64,000 bases of DNA. Origin: Orbilia blumenaviensis. Lineage: Eukaryota > Ascomycota > Orbiliomycetes > Orbiliales > Orbiliaceae. Below the pieces are notes generated by a model, which was not told the origin of the DNA, did no database searches, and worked only from the letters and a program-made list of their open reading frames with translations. Both the position numbers and the translations under genes were made by a program. The stretch lies in contig JAVHNS010000010.1 of assembly GCA_036872755.1 (NCBI GenBank), positions 744,001 through 808,000 on the forward strand, given 5' to 3'. The first letter of the stretch is position 1; each line of letters starts with the position of its first letter. Below are positions 21,987 to 32,585 of the stretch, in pieces.

Positions 21987-22886
21987 ATGGCTTCCCTCTT
22001 CTCGCATTCTGTTACCGTAGCCTCAAATTTCTATACCACCGCCATGTCTTCTCTCAATACCATTCCAACACTCCTTCCTGCCGCTCCGACCAGTCCCATT
22101 GACTTCCTTTATACAACTCAAATGTTTAACTCACCACTCCCGTTCTCTTTCGACATGGTTCAATCTATCTCATCAGCTTTTCCACTGATAACAGTTCCAC
22201 TACCTCTTCAAAACCTTACATTCTGGCAGGTTGCCAACATAGCCTTCTTCATATTTACCGTCGGTGTTCTATCATGGATGCTAGACTCGCACCACACAGA
22301 CGACGATGAATATGCCGTAACATCATCATCTTCTTCTACCACTCCCGCTCCGATCGTCATCCCAAATACAGTAGAAATCTTAACCCCGCCCCCACCAAGA
22401 GCCCGTCGACAAACATTGGAAACAATAGCCACATTTGTCAACTTTGAGGATATCCAACGCTCATCCCGACGACGTAGGAGTCTTCGTTCTCCACTACCTT
22501 GCTCTGTGTTTAACTCTCCAATCGATAACTCTTCTACTGCTACTGCTACTATCGCTACTACAACTACTGCGTTAAGCGGCACGGCGATAAGCTCTCCACC
22601 GGCATCTCCGACGTCAACGGATGCACATGGACAATTGATTTCTACACCATTAGGAAAGGGAAAGAGTCTACTTCGTAAAGCCTCAGAAAATTCAAGCTGT
22701 AGGAATAGGAATCGAAGGAGATGGAGTTTTCAAGATGAAGTTGTAAGGAAAGGATTAGAGGTTGTTGCGGATTATGATAGGGTTGGAAGAGTTAGTACTG
22801 AGGAGGCTGATCAGAGGAGAAGTGGCAGCTGGAGGACAGGCCTGCTGTTGGGACTCAGAGTACCCGTCGGGTGGACTATGAAGTAG
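21987..22886 (+). CDS. Orphan Ser/Thr-rich protein with one membrane span
   Basis: Single exon, 299 residues, ATG in good context (TTTACCATGG). I recognise no domain. The first 75 residues are hydrophobic-polar and Ser/Thr/Pro-rich. One strong membrane segment follows at about 80-98 (FWQVANIAFFIFTVGVLSWML). After it come an acidic patch (HHTDDDEY), a Ser/Thr-rich low-complexity tail with basic patches (RRRRSLRS and RNRNRRRWSF) and a charged C-terminus. The basic patches suggest phosphorylation sites or membrane-proximal electrostatics, which is inference. The gene converges on ssz1. Without homology its reality rests on its length, start context and organised composition. Confidence 0.6.
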   Translation: MASLFSHSVTVASNFYTTAMSSLNTIPTLLPAAPTSPIDFLYTTQMFNSPLPFSFDMVQSISSAFPLITVPLPLQNLTFWQVANIAFFIFTVGVLSWMLDSHHTDDDEYAVTSSSSSTTPAPIVIPNTVEILTPPPPRARRQTLETIATFVNFEDIQRSSRRRRSLRSPLPCSVFNSPIDNSSTATATIATTTTALSGTAISSPPASPTSTDAHGQLISTPLGKGKSLLRKASENSSCRNRNRRRWSFQDEVVRKGLEVVADYDRVGRVSTEEADQRRSGSWRTGLLLGLRVPVGWTMK

Positions 22887-23671
22887 GCATTGTATGCACA
22901 TATGCCTTTTTCTTTTCTCTTTTACCGTTTCTTTATTATATTATTTCTTTTGAGCCTCGGTGTCATGGTGTCGAATCGATATTGAAAGTACGGACTATGT
23001 GGAAAATGGAGCGTTGATTTTACTTTATTTTTTTCTTTCTTCTATCTGGTGTTCCCTTCGTGGCGTTGTTTCTTGGTGGTTGTCGTCTCCTTTGTGTGTA
23101 GTCCGCAGAGCCTTCTCAATGGCCTTCCTTGTTTCAGCTAGCTCGGCCACGAGACTCTCTTTCCGTTTTGTGGGAAAAAATTATCTTGGAAAGCTGCAAT
23201 TGATACTGTTCACAAAGTCAAAATTCTAGCTAGATACCTAGTTCAAACAGGGCAATCAATGGACTCAAGTAGCGAACATTTCCTCTACATACCCATGTGT
23301 GCCATGTGTGTGTCTCGGTGCCTAATTTTCCAAAATCAAAAAGCGGCCAAATTTTTATCTATGTTATACCAATAAGTGTGAATGGGACCGAGACTAGTGT
23401 AAATGCATACTTTTAGGTCGTAACTGCCATTTCATGAATTCGAGCTATGTAGACGGACGCCACCCTCCTCTAGTTACCCTATTCTTTTGGTAGACAAAAA
23501 AGAGCAACTCCATGTACATCTCCAATGAGACAAAATAAAAAAGGAAAAAGAAAAAGTGAACAGGATATACAGAAGTATAGTTAGTATAAACGTGTCCGAG
23601 AAACATGAAACCCTAAACCCTGCTCATGTATGACAGGTTCTAGAATATCTGCATGTCTATATACTGGCCTA
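22887..23671. other. Intergenic, convergent 3' ends
   Basis: About 0.8 kb of T-rich and AT-rich 3' sequence between the orphan gene and ssz1. No gene is seen. Confidence 0.5.
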
Positions 23672-25637
23672 CTACGCCCGTCCGGGGACGGTTCCTCTGA
23701 CGCCACCCTTGCCACCGACGACTCTTGCGGTGAGGGTTAGTGTAAGATCACCCGCCACGTTCAACATAACCTCAACCTTTTGTCCCTTCTTGACGTCCTT
23801 CAACACGGCCTCAGCGATGACCTTCTCGACTTCTGTAACCCTCTTGATAATCTTCTCATCCTCTTCCTCTTCGTCGTCATCATCATCATCTTCATCGTCC
23901 TCGTCGGCGACCTTCTCCTTGACTTCCTTTGGAGGTGTAATATCTACACTCTCCTTCTTTGCCTCAACGATACGGATCAAAACATCACCTCCAACATTTG
24001 TACCAACAAAAGTGGCGGTTCTTCGTGCGGGAACAGCCGTCTCGGCGTCAAGGAAGACATAAACCTTGTCCTCGGCTTTACCCTCGTCACCTTCCGGAGA
24101 ATGAATGACCACACCGATTGGCTTGGCAAGATGGGGGGTGACAGTGACAGCGGGGTGTGTCGATTGTTCGATGTCTTCGGCCTCGAATTCAGCGATCAGG
24201 GATGCTTGGATGGCCGCGCCACGGGCGCTGAGTTCCGAGGGGTTCAAAGCGTTTGGATTAGTGGCAGGCGCCTGGACCGCTGTGGTTGACGGGAAGAGTT
24301 GTTGGATTCTGGAGGCGAGTTTGGGGATGTGGGAACTGCCACCAGCAAGGATGACCTATGAACCAAAGTTAGGATTGTAAAATTGTAAGGGGGTAGGTAT
24401 CATAGTAGTGGAGAATACCTCGTTGATATCCGACAAATCCATACCGGCCTTCTTAACAACGCTCTCAACCAAACCAACGACCTGATCCGCCAGTTTCTTC
24501 GACAACAGATCGAACCTCAACCTGTTAACAGTAGAATGGAAATCGAAACCACCTGCCAGACTTTCAATGCTGATTTGGGCAGAAGTCGACAAACTCAAGG
24601 TCTTCTTGGTAGCTTCACATTCCAGTCTCAACTTCGCCAGCGAGCGCTCGTTTTCACGGGGATCTGTCTTGTGCTTTTTAATGAACTCTTTACTGAAGTG
24701 ATCAACTAGGACATCATCGAATTGGCGACCACCGAGCTCGTAGTCGTGCTGAGTGGCGAGGAGAGTGAACATTCCGCCGCGAGAAGCGATAACAGCGGCA
24801 TCGGTACGGGTACCACCGATATCAAGAACAAGAACAGTCTTATCAGCTGGATGCGAAGTATCCTCACGAGCGGTATATGCAAGCAAAGAAGCCACTGGCT
24901 CCTGGATGATCTGGAGAACCTCGAGTCCGCATGCTTTCGAGGCTTCGGACAGTATTCTTCGTTGTGCGTCCGAGAAGTCCGTTGGGACAGTAATTACACA
25001 GCCATCAATTGGCTTTCCGAGGAAATCAGCAGCGGATTCCTGGAGACGCTTGATATGGCGGGTAGTGATTTCTGAAACAGTAAGGGTTGATGGCTCAGCG
25101 CCTTCCTTTTCCTCGACAGAGAATGCGACACCGGTATCATGCTGAATTGGATGGGCAGAGGAGTGGGCATTTGTGGGATCGATGTCGGCAAAACTGCAGA
25201 GCAAGGCCCGTTAATAAACTATACTAGATAAGATAATTGGTATCGATGAAAACGCACGATTTTCCTAGGAAGTCTCTGAAATATGCGACAGTGGTCTTTG
25301 GGTTCCTGACCAAGTGTGATTTTGCCTGGGCGCCATGGTACTCCTCGTCTCCAACATAGGATAGTACGGATGGAATTTGACGGTCTAAAATGTAAAGGTT
25401 GTGTTAGACTTTAATATTCCTCGATTTCAAAGCTGTATTCCAGTTGGTGGTCGTACCTCCTTCTTCGTTGGCAATGACTTCGGCTTTTCCATCCTATCAG
25501 GCCAATTCGATCAGTATATTCCTCCATAGACCGGTATTAAAGCTACCTACAGGCGAGGTAAAAGCGATAGAGCTGTTAGAATTGCCAAAGGCTATACCGA
25601 TAACGGTCTTCTGCTGCGGTTCTTCAGTATCCGACAT
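23672..25637 (-). CDS. ssz1: Ribosome-associated atypical Hsp70 Ssz1
   Basis: Five exons on the minus strand: 25637-25551, 25493-25457, 25384-25258, 25193-24419 and 24355-23672, giving 569 residues. All introns are 57-72 nt and phases agree; the mini-exon of 37 nt and the join DINE|VILAGGSSHIPKL are required for the Hsp70 fold. Ssz1 forms the ribosome-associated complex with the J-protein zuotin and stimulates the Ssb Hsp70 on nascent chains. Seen: N-terminal GIAFGNSNSSIAF (phosphate loop 1), QEPVASLLAY and VLDIGGTRTDAAV (phosphate 2), and the adenosine motif VILAGGSS. The substrate-binding part is short and atypical, carrying a long Asp/Glu run, and ends in VGGKGGVRG. The divergent phosphate loop and short C-terminus separate it from Ssa/Ssb-type Hsp70s. 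It is divergently transcribed from the FMO gene. Confidence 0.92.
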
Positions 25638-27037
25638 TGTGGTCGAGCTGTGTAAATCTGGTTAATATCGCTGTAGGGTTGATTCTCGAGCTATTATAGC
25701 AAGTACTCGGAGGCTGCGATAGGTAAGAAGACTATCGCGGAAATTCAGGACCTTATCGTGTGAAGGAGACCCGTGTGGGATGTTGAAGATGTAATTGTGT
25801 CGTGGGTTTGAGGATTCGTGAGAGCGGTGCACCACCAAAGTTCTTCCACATAAATTTCTTTTAACTTTTTTTCTGATCCAACCAAATGGCCAGGTATGGC
25901 GGGCACACCGCCACAAACGTGGAGGGGTCTTTATAAGCCACGGATAGCACTAGCCACATATTCCTTGCAGCCTTGACATAATACAACATGCACAACAACT
26001 ATAATGCAACCCCTCACATCGAGTTCGAGCGAGGGACCAATAGAGTGATGATCCGGTTAGGGTCCATTTGGCCTAGGCTCTCGTTGTCCCCGCCTTTAGA
26101 TATGACTAAATTTTCGCATTGAGGTATAAATCTGATAACCATAGCTACGTAACGTTCTGATTCTGAATTATTTCTTCCTCATATCTAACAGCGACCTCTC
26201 TGGCGTTCATGCATGTATGCAACTAGTTGACTAGTTTGTGCAATTTTGCTAGCGGCTGCACTCGCTTGCTTCCGTAGGATATGTATGCTGCAGGGTCCTA
26301 CAGCCACATCGCACAATCTAAAAATCTCTTGCGGCTGGCAGCTGGTCTGCTATTCTCCTCCGATCTACCGCATTTACAATCTCGCAGTGCTATCCCAACC
26401 CAATAGCAATTACAGGTTACAGTTCGTGCTCAATGACGCTATCAATATATCACCTGTATCCAAGCTTGAAATGCCAGTAGCTCGATGCATAATAATTAAT
26501 ATAATATAGTATAACCAACTTTAGCCGCCTGAGACTAAAACCCTCTCGTAGTCTTCAGACTGGGTGCAAATCCCTTGCATGACTGCGACTGCGACTGCGA
26601 ACACAGAGCTTATGCTATTTTCGACGATATCACATTTCGCAGAAGCAATGCATAACTAAATTTACCAAAATTAGGTTACGGGATTGGTTTTTATTTTTAT
26701 TAGTTAAACCTATTTCGCGGAGTAGACATTGCGGTCAGATCTAGAATACCTTTTCGCCGCGCTGGGGCGGGTATGTTCAGCGCGGCGGGCATGTTAACCA
26801 CAAAAACTAAATATACAGCATATTCTCCCAAGCTTTGCAGATTTGCCCCAGTATTTTAATTAGACCGCTAGTCCATTGCTATATCTGTAAATCAGTTTAC
26901 TAGCAATAATATTAAGTACGCGGAATAGCAACTCGTACATATTCTCGTAACCCGTACAATACGTTCTGCGAAACTTCTATACTGCTCTATCTTTTTCTTT
27001 TCCCCCTCTCTTTCTCTCTACTTTGAAATCAGTCGTG
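25638..27037. other. Divergent intergenic region ssz1 / monooxygenase
   Basis: About 1.4 kb holding both promoters. A pyrimidine tract at 26985-27024 lies directly before the monooxygenase ATG. A short (GACTGC) repeat occurs near 26581-26600. No gene is seen; the part 26450-26960 is AT-rich. Confidence 0.5.
26985..27024 (+). promoter_or_regulatory. CT-rich tract before the monooxygenase gene
   Basis: A 40-nt tract, almost pure pyrimidine, ends 14 bp ahead of the ATG and resembles the CT-rich start-site region of expressed fungal genes. Role inferred. Confidence 0.4.
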
Positions 27038-28684
27038 ATGTCTCGAGTCGCCGTCATAGGTTTGGGCGCTTCTGGTCTTGCCGCACTCAAGAATCTTCGT
27101 GAGGCAGGCCTTGACGCTGTCGGTTTCGAGCGCAATCCCTATGTTGGTGGTATTTGGCAATATACCACCAACGAAAATGTGACATCAGTAATCCAATCGA
27201 CAAGGACGAATACATCTAAATACCGGTTCACATTTTCGGATTTCGAGTACCCTTCCCATATTACAGATAGCTACCCTTTGGCAAAGGATGTAGCGAATTA
27301 TCTCCAGGCTTACGCAGAGAATTTTAATTTAAATCAACACTGCCGTTTAGGCGTCACGATCGTGACCATCTCTCGTTCGGAGAAAGCGGCTGGCTGGGAC
27401 GTCAAATTCACGGATAATTTCGGGGTTACGAAAACCGAAAAATACGACAAGGTTATTGTCTGTACCGGCCCTCAGAACAAAGCCCTCCTTCCCAAACATG
27501 AAGGAATATCCAACTTTAAAGGCCGCATACTTCACTCCCAAAATTTCAAAGACTCTAAGCCCTTCGCCGGGCAGCGTGTGGTCGTGGTAGGGATAAGCAA
27601 CACTGCTGGAGATGTTGCAGTCGATCTCGCAGGTGTGTGCGAAGAAGTCTACGTTTCCCATAGATCTGGCGTTAGGGTCGCGAACCGGGGCCCAAACGAT
27701 CAGGCGCCTTTTGACCAAAAAGTTAGTCGGCGGCTCACTTCGATTCTTCTAACGCTAAAACCGAACTTTCCACACTTAATGGGCATGGTCGGGGGATTTA
27801 TGTTGGAGGCGACAATGAAGTCGCAGTTTAAAAAAGAGATAAAGAAAGAGTGGAGATTGCTTCCAGCACCGCCTGTGGTCAATGTTGTACCGGTTATGAA
27901 CGACTATCTGCTTGACTATCTGGATGCTGGAAGGCTGAAGTCAGTGCATGGGATCAAACGATACTTGGACGACGGAACATCCATAGAAATGGAAGATGGT
28001 GAAATTCTCCGGTCAATAGATGCAGTAATATATTGCACTGGTTACACCTATGACTACTCCTATCTCGAAAAAGAGGCAAACCCAACAGCTTTCCCAACAC
28101 CAGAATGGGATAGAATGGAGCATGCCGGTACCACACGGTACCCCCGTCTCTATTGGGGGATATTCTCAACGGAATACCCAGAGTCATTGGCATTTATCGG
28201 TCCATACCGTGGGCACTCCCTATCGGCTTTCTCAAACAGTGATCTTATGTCTACAGCAGTTAGCCAGATATGGGCAGGAAATTATCCTGTACCCACAAAA
28301 CCAGAGATGGATGCCTGGTGCAACGCCCATTACCTTACTACGCTGAAATATGTCTCTCATTGGCGGTTAAGTAATATTGCTGCGGATAGTGGGGCGTTAT
28401 CGAAGTGGCTAAACGATGCGGCGGGGAATGGGATCAACGAGAATTTGGGGTGGGGTTGGGAAGGGTGGCAGTTTTGGTGGAATAACATGGGATTGTATTA
28501 TACCATTATGGATGGGGTGGATAGCGCTCATATCCAAAGACTATTTAACGGGAGAAGTGGGAAAGGGAGGAAAAGGTGGGATGGTGCAAAAAATGCCATT
28601 TACCAGGCTAATACAGGCCAGCTGGGATGGAAGGGGGCGACGGGAAGGCTTTCTGAAGGGGTGTGCGCGGCATTCTGTATATAA
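27038..28684 (+). CDS. Flavin-dependent monooxygenase (FMO-like, class B)
   Basis: Single exon, 548 residues from the ATG at 27038; an in-frame TTG lies 15 nt upstream but ATG is the sensible start. FMO enzymes use FAD and NADPH to oxygenate N, S or C substrates. Seen: FAD-binding GLGASG at 8-13, the FMO fingerprint FKGRILH at 160-166 followed by SQNF, the NADPH-binding GISNTAG at 185-191 and the C-terminal CTGYTYDY (an ATG/CTGY-type motif). The last 150 residues are rich in Trp and aromatics (WEGWQFWW). Fungal relatives are annotated as dimethylaniline monooxygenases, and some sit in secondary-metabolite clusters. Here no biosynthetic enzyme is adjacent, so a stand-alone detoxifying or metabolic role is more likely. 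No signal peptide is seen. Substrate unknown. Confidence 0.9.
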   Translation: MSRVAVIGLGASGLAALKNLREAGLDAVGFERNPYVGGIWQYTTNENVTSVIQSTRTNTSKYRFTFSDFEYPSHITDSYPLAKDVANYLQAYAENFNLNQHCRLGVTIVTISRSEKAAGWDVKFTDNFGVTKTEKYDKVIVCTGPQNKALLPKHEGISNFKGRILHSQNFKDSKPFAGQRVVVVGISNTAGDVAVDLAGVCEEVYVSHRSGVRVANRGPNDQAPFDQKVSRRLTSILLTLKPNFPHLMGMVGGFMLEATMKSQFKKEIKKEWRLLPAPPVVNVVPVMNDYLLDYLDAGRLKSVHGIKRYLDDGTSIEMEDGEILRSIDAVIYCTGYTYDYSYLEKEANPTAFPTPEWDRMEHAGTTRYPRLYWGIFSTEYPESLAFIGPYRGHSLSAFSNSDLMSTAVSQIWAGNYPVPTKPEMDAWCNAHYLTTLKYVSHWRLSNIAADSGALSKWLNDAAGNGINENLGWGWEGWQFWWNNMGLYYTIMDGVDSAHIQRLFNGRSGKGRKRWDGAKNAIYQANTGQLGWKGATGRLSEGVCAAFCI

Positions 28685-29627
28685 AAATAAATTGCCGAAG
28701 TACGTACTTACCTATAGTATATCGTTGTACTAATGCTCGATGTTCGAACGCCCCAAGAGGGCCCTATTAGGTTGATAGTCATCCTCCCATGCAAGATCCA
28801 TCTATGTATTTTTGCCCAAACAGGTAGGAATAATAATAAACTCAAAAACAGCTGTACAGCCAATCAATAGATGATATTTATCACTATTTCTTTTACCTGT
28901 GGCTATTTGAATGATATTATATACTAGATACCCCCGTATATAGGGACTTTCATAGCGGACATACAGGTAAATTTATAAATCTACGTAGACATATCGTATA
29001 TAACGTATCTAATGTTTGGTCACTGCTGCAGCACAATACTGGCATATATTTTGGCGGTTGGGAATATTAGAAATGATTAAGCATTCATACTAGGCTAAAA
29101 AGTGAAAATAGTATGTACTATAATACCCCTGTAACAAGTCAAATATGTTATCACTAAGTGGTGTCGTTTGACAGCACCCACGGGCATAGGCACATGACGA
29201 GGCTATGTCGACGTCGAGGAAGTTATTGTCAGAATAAAACACATGACAACACAAACTGATCGGAATGACGAGTGACTCGATTTTAACATACCCAGATGCC
29301 TAGCCGGAAAAATACTCTTTAAAATCAAATCCGAGGCCATGACTATCATTTTATTTTATTTTTCATTTAACAGTATTTCAACTCAGTGTGATGTTTAGAT
29401 TAAAGGTTTTGGAGGCTTGTGCCAGCAATTTTGGACTGCCAGCTGAATTCAGCTGAGAAACTCGGGTGATATCTAAAATTCATCGAAAATACAACAGGCT
29501 GCACGCATTCTCAAGCGAGATCCGAAATAAATACAAGACATAAACCCACATTTTCCCTCACTCGAAAGAATCCCTCAGCGTAATTCTCTATCCATATATA
29601 AGGCACAGTACCCCCACGTTTGTAAAA
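28685..29627. other. Intergenic, AT-rich
   Basis: About 0.9 kb between the monooxygenase and the next plus-strand gene. The sequence is AT-rich with many TATA-like words and no gene. Confidence 0.5.
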
Positions 29628-31106
29628 ATGGCGGCTTGGATGAAAGATCCCTACTGGAATCTCGACCTATCTACAACAGCATCATCAGATTCACCAGCCT
29701 CAGTTGCTACATCCCCAGCTTCTAACTCTCCGGAGATCCCACTTTCGACTATTGTCTATAGAACCCTAGATATAAAGGAAAATCTGATGCAGTCAAAAGC
29801 CAGTTCGAACTTCAATCCTCTTATTCTTCGTCTTCGACAACAGGTCGAAGATATTTTGTCAAAGGCACCGAAGCTTGATTTATCAATTATTACTGCGCCC
29901 GCATACAAATTTATTTGGGCTGCGTCTGTCATTCTTACAGCATATATTGCTATTGAAATCACAGTGGCTTTATATAAGAGGTTTGCATTTTTCTTCGCGG
30001 TTGATGAGAAGGGTATCAGCATACTAAATCAATATTCTACTAGCTACACGATGTCCTGCCATAGCGATAGATCTAGCCCCGCTGCGTCAGGTGGGCCAAA
30101 TGGTCCCGTCATCCCTATCGATCCGACCCAGCCACTTCCAACACCAGTTCCAACTATCCCAGATCCACCTGCCCCACCAAATGAGCGAAGTGCTCGTACT
30201 GGGTCGAGTTTTAAAAAGCCTGATGTCCGTATCAAATTGTTTAGTGAGATTCTGACCGGATACCTCACCGTCATTCTTTCGGTTTCGGTTCTTTTGGGTG
30301 ATAGCATCGTCCTTAAGTTTTTGATGGCCGGTTTGACGGGATTTGTTGGGCTAGTTGCCCTGATGTTGCCAGACGAGGCGGATTGGACACCCCAACTATA
30401 CAACTTTAAGGAAGGTGGTTTTGAGATGAGAGAGATCCCCATAATTACGACTACATCTGCAGACGGTGAAGAAGAGCAAGTTTTCGAGCGGGGAGCGGAA
30501 GAAAAAGAAAGTATGAAGAAAAGGGCCGAGACTAAGGCGAAGGAGATTAGGGACAAAGTTGTAGAGAGGATCCAAGAAGTCAGCTCTGCTACCAAAAAAG
30601 AAGCTTTGAATGCGTCGCAAAAGGTGGCTGAAGGGATCCAGGAAGCCCGTTCCGTCACATCAGAGAGGGCTTTGAGAGTATCACAAAACGTGAAGGAAAT
30701 CATCAACTCGGTCAAGAGAGACTTCGAGGATATCAACTCGGGGAATTCTGCGGAGGAAGAAGAACAGAATATTAACAAGGCTGAAAGAGGAATCGGGGCT
30801 CCTGGTCCAGATGATGATTTGAAATCTCAACTTAGCAACGTCATGGCGCCCATCCAGGATGTTTTAGACACTAATAGCTCAATGGCCAGAGCTTCAAAGA
30901 AGGTAGAGGAATGGCTTTTGAAGGGCGGAGATTCTTTCGGTTCGGATATCGATGAGCAGGCGGAACTCGGCTCCCACAGCTATGGTGGCCAGACTGGATC
31001 TTATCCACATTCCGCGAATTCTCCAGCTCCGCCAACGACTCCTGTGGCCAGTCCACAGAGGCCTTCCAGTGGAAATTATGGGCAAGGGACGCTAAGACTG
31101 AGATAA
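29628..31106 (+). CDS. Orphan membrane protein with amphipathic helical repeat
   Basis: Single exon, 492 residues, ATG preceded by GTAAAA. I recognise no family. Two hydrophobic regions are seen: about 88-118 (FIWAASVILTAYIAIEITVA then KRFAFFF) and about 205-245 (ILTGYLTVILSVSVLLG plus a Gly/Leu-rich segment). The loop between them is Pro-rich (PTPVPTIPDPPAPP). Next comes a charged helical region (about 285-365) in which a roughly 23-residue unit is repeated: RIQEVSSATKKEALNASQKV and GIQEARSVTSERALRVSQNV. The spacing of small and hydrophobic residues is that of an amphipathic, LEA- or apolipoprotein-like helix that could lie on a membrane. The tail (390-492) is Ser/Pro/Gly-rich and likely disordered. 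Cell location cannot be read from the sequence. Confidence 0.7.
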   Translation: MAAWMKDPYWNLDLSTTASSDSPASVATSPASNSPEIPLSTIVYRTLDIKENLMQSKASSNFNPLILRLRQQVEDILSKAPKLDLSIITAPAYKFIWAASVILTAYIAIEITVALYKRFAFFFAVDEKGISILNQYSTSYTMSCHSDRSSPAASGGPNGPVIPIDPTQPLPTPVPTIPDPPAPPNERSARTGSSFKKPDVRIKLFSEILTGYLTVILSVSVLLGDSIVLKFLMAGLTGFVGLVALMLPDEADWTPQLYNFKEGGFEMREIPIITTTSADGEEEQVFERGAEEKESMKKRAETKAKEIRDKVVERIQEVSSATKKEALNASQKVAEGIQEARSVTSERALRVSQNVKEIINSVKRDFEDINSGNSAEEEEQNINKAERGIGAPGPDDDLKSQLSNVMAPIQDVLDTNSSMARASKKVEEWLLKGGDSFGSDIDEQAELGSHSYGGQTGSYPHSANSPAPPTTPVASPQRPSSGNYGQGTLRLR

Positions 31107-31694
31107 TTTGCTTTTGTCCTGATATTTTTTCTATCATTTACTTTCCCGCGAGTGCTTTATGCCGCGCCCCACAGTGATACTTGTTTATGATGATGCGTTG
31201 GTGGATAAACGACCCTTTTTATTTTATCTTTCGTGCGCGGCGTTTGGAGTTATCATTAGTATTATTTTTTCTCAGTTGCAACGACGCCGTAAAGCAAACA
31301 AGTTATATATATGCATTATGAGTTTTCCGTTGATACGAATCTAGGCGCAAATAAGTAAACCACTAAATATTCCATGGCCTATTGAATACGAAACGAGGCA
31401 GAAAACATACAATATTGGCACGTTAGATATTAACTCCGAAATAAATGATAACGTTTACTTGAATTCAAGAGTCAATTAAGACTAGAAGGAGACTAAGATA
31501 TGTATGTATGTGTATCGAGGGGGAGATGGGATTATATATATACACTGCTAGAGAAGCGAATCCAGTTCCAACGCTTGACCTATTCTAAAGACCTGTTCTC
31601 TATTCTTAAGACGCAAATTCCATCTAACTTAATTCCGTTAGAGTATGGCTTCATGCCCAGTTTGGTTTGCCTGCCCCAGGCTACTATATCAATA
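31107..31694. other. Intergenic, convergent 3' ends
   Basis: About 0.6 kb. A 61-codon ORF at 31159-31344 has one hydrophobic stretch but lies in the expected 3' untranslated region of the upstream gene and has no support. Nothing else is seen. Confidence 0.5.
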
Positions 31695-32585
31695 TCACAC
31701 CCCGATCTTAACACCCTCTTCCGCCTTGCTCAAGTACCAATATAGTGTTGCATCTAGAATTCCCTCGTGATCCCCGCCGGGCTCTAAATAATTTAAGAGA
31801 GTCAATCCAATTCGTCCCCTCTCACCCTCCAGAATTTCCTCCGCATTTTCCCCATATAACCAGTCGCCTACTTCCTCCAATATGATCTTGAAAGTAACAC
31901 CCTTGCCACCGTTTGCCGTCGACCCATGTACACGGATGTACGGGATATCATCTTCGCAAAAACAGGGACATACTCGACAATGCTCCGACCATATTTCGTC
32001 TACCGCTATGATAGCAATGGTTTTGGATGGAGGGTTGGTTACAGGAACATCGTATGCCGGATCTTTCCCAAGTTCTTTATATGCATTTCTATAATGAGCT
32101 TGGTGTAGTTCGTCAGGAAGGGATATTGCCTCCCTAGTCGCTGCTTGAAGTTTCTCCCCAATCATACCGACGAGAGGAACATTGATTTTAGGGCAGGCGT
32201 TGGGGCCCAGTCCGTAGTCATTAGATTCGATTGGTTCCCAGGAATAGAGGGTTTTGGGATTCTTAGCCGGGCGAGGAGGAGGAGTGGGTACTCGGGTTGC
32301 TGAAACTGCCTGAGAATTAACGCCTTTCACAGGAACGGATTCCGCTTCTCCACTGGGAGATGTAACTTCTATGTTACGCTGTTGATATTCGTAGATCGTT
32401 CCCCCTTGGTAGTATCTCTGGCCTCGATTGATGTATGTTCCTTTGGTTAAAGGGTATTCCAACACCGGCCTTTGTAAATAAGGCCTGCGGATAGTGCTTA
32501 GTCGGCGACAGCCTGGTCGGTTATTGAGGTGCCAAAGCCCTTGCGCACTCTGTGTTGTATGTCGTATTATTCGAGTAGCCCTCAT
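31695..32585 (-). CDS. Cys-motif protein A, paralogue of the gene at 37216-38298
   Basis: Single exon, 296 residues, ATG at 32585. No known domain is recognised. The N-terminus has many Arg and no Glu/Asp for about 40 residues (RATRIIRHTT, RRLSTIRRPYLQ), a mitochondrial presequence-like composition. After a Pro-rich linker comes the core shared with the paralogue: YDVPVTNPPSKTIAIIAVD, the cysteine cluster CRVCPCFCEDDIP and VTFKIILEEVGDWLYG, then an aromatic C-terminal strand (ATLYWYLSKAEEG). The Cys-rich CPC-x-x-E-D-x-P element could bind metal, which is inference. The gene is divergent from the ENA-type ATPase, with 679 bp between the start codons, so both may share promoter elements. An alternative is a lineage-specific family of no mitochondrial role. 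Confidence 0.75.
   Translation of the reverse strand: MRATRIIRHTTQSAQGLWHLNNRPGCRRLSTIRRPYLQRPVLEYPLTKGTYINRGQRYYQGGTIYEYQQRNIEVTSPSGEAESVPVKGVNSQAVSATRVPTPPPRPAKNPKTLYSWEPIESNDYGLGPNACPKINVPLVGMIGEKLQAATREAISLPDELHQAHYRNAYKELGKDPAYDVPVTNPPSKTIAIIAVDEIWSEHCRVCPCFCEDDIPYIRVHGSTANGGKGVTFKIILEEVGDWLYGENAEEILEGERGRIGLTLLNYLEPGGDHEGILDATLYWYLSKAEEGVKIGV

Noticed and set aside
23611..23621. CCCTAAACCCT, telomere-like word
   Set aside because: Only about one and a half units and placed between two genes; not a telomere or interstitial repeat array.
27023..27037. Upstream TTG start extending the monooxygenase by five codons
   Set aside because: A nuclear fungal gene should start at ATG; the ATG at 27038 sits right before the conserved FAD-binding strand.
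30044..30778. 244-codon open frame on the minus strand
   Set aside because: Shadow of the membrane-protein gene at 29628-31106.
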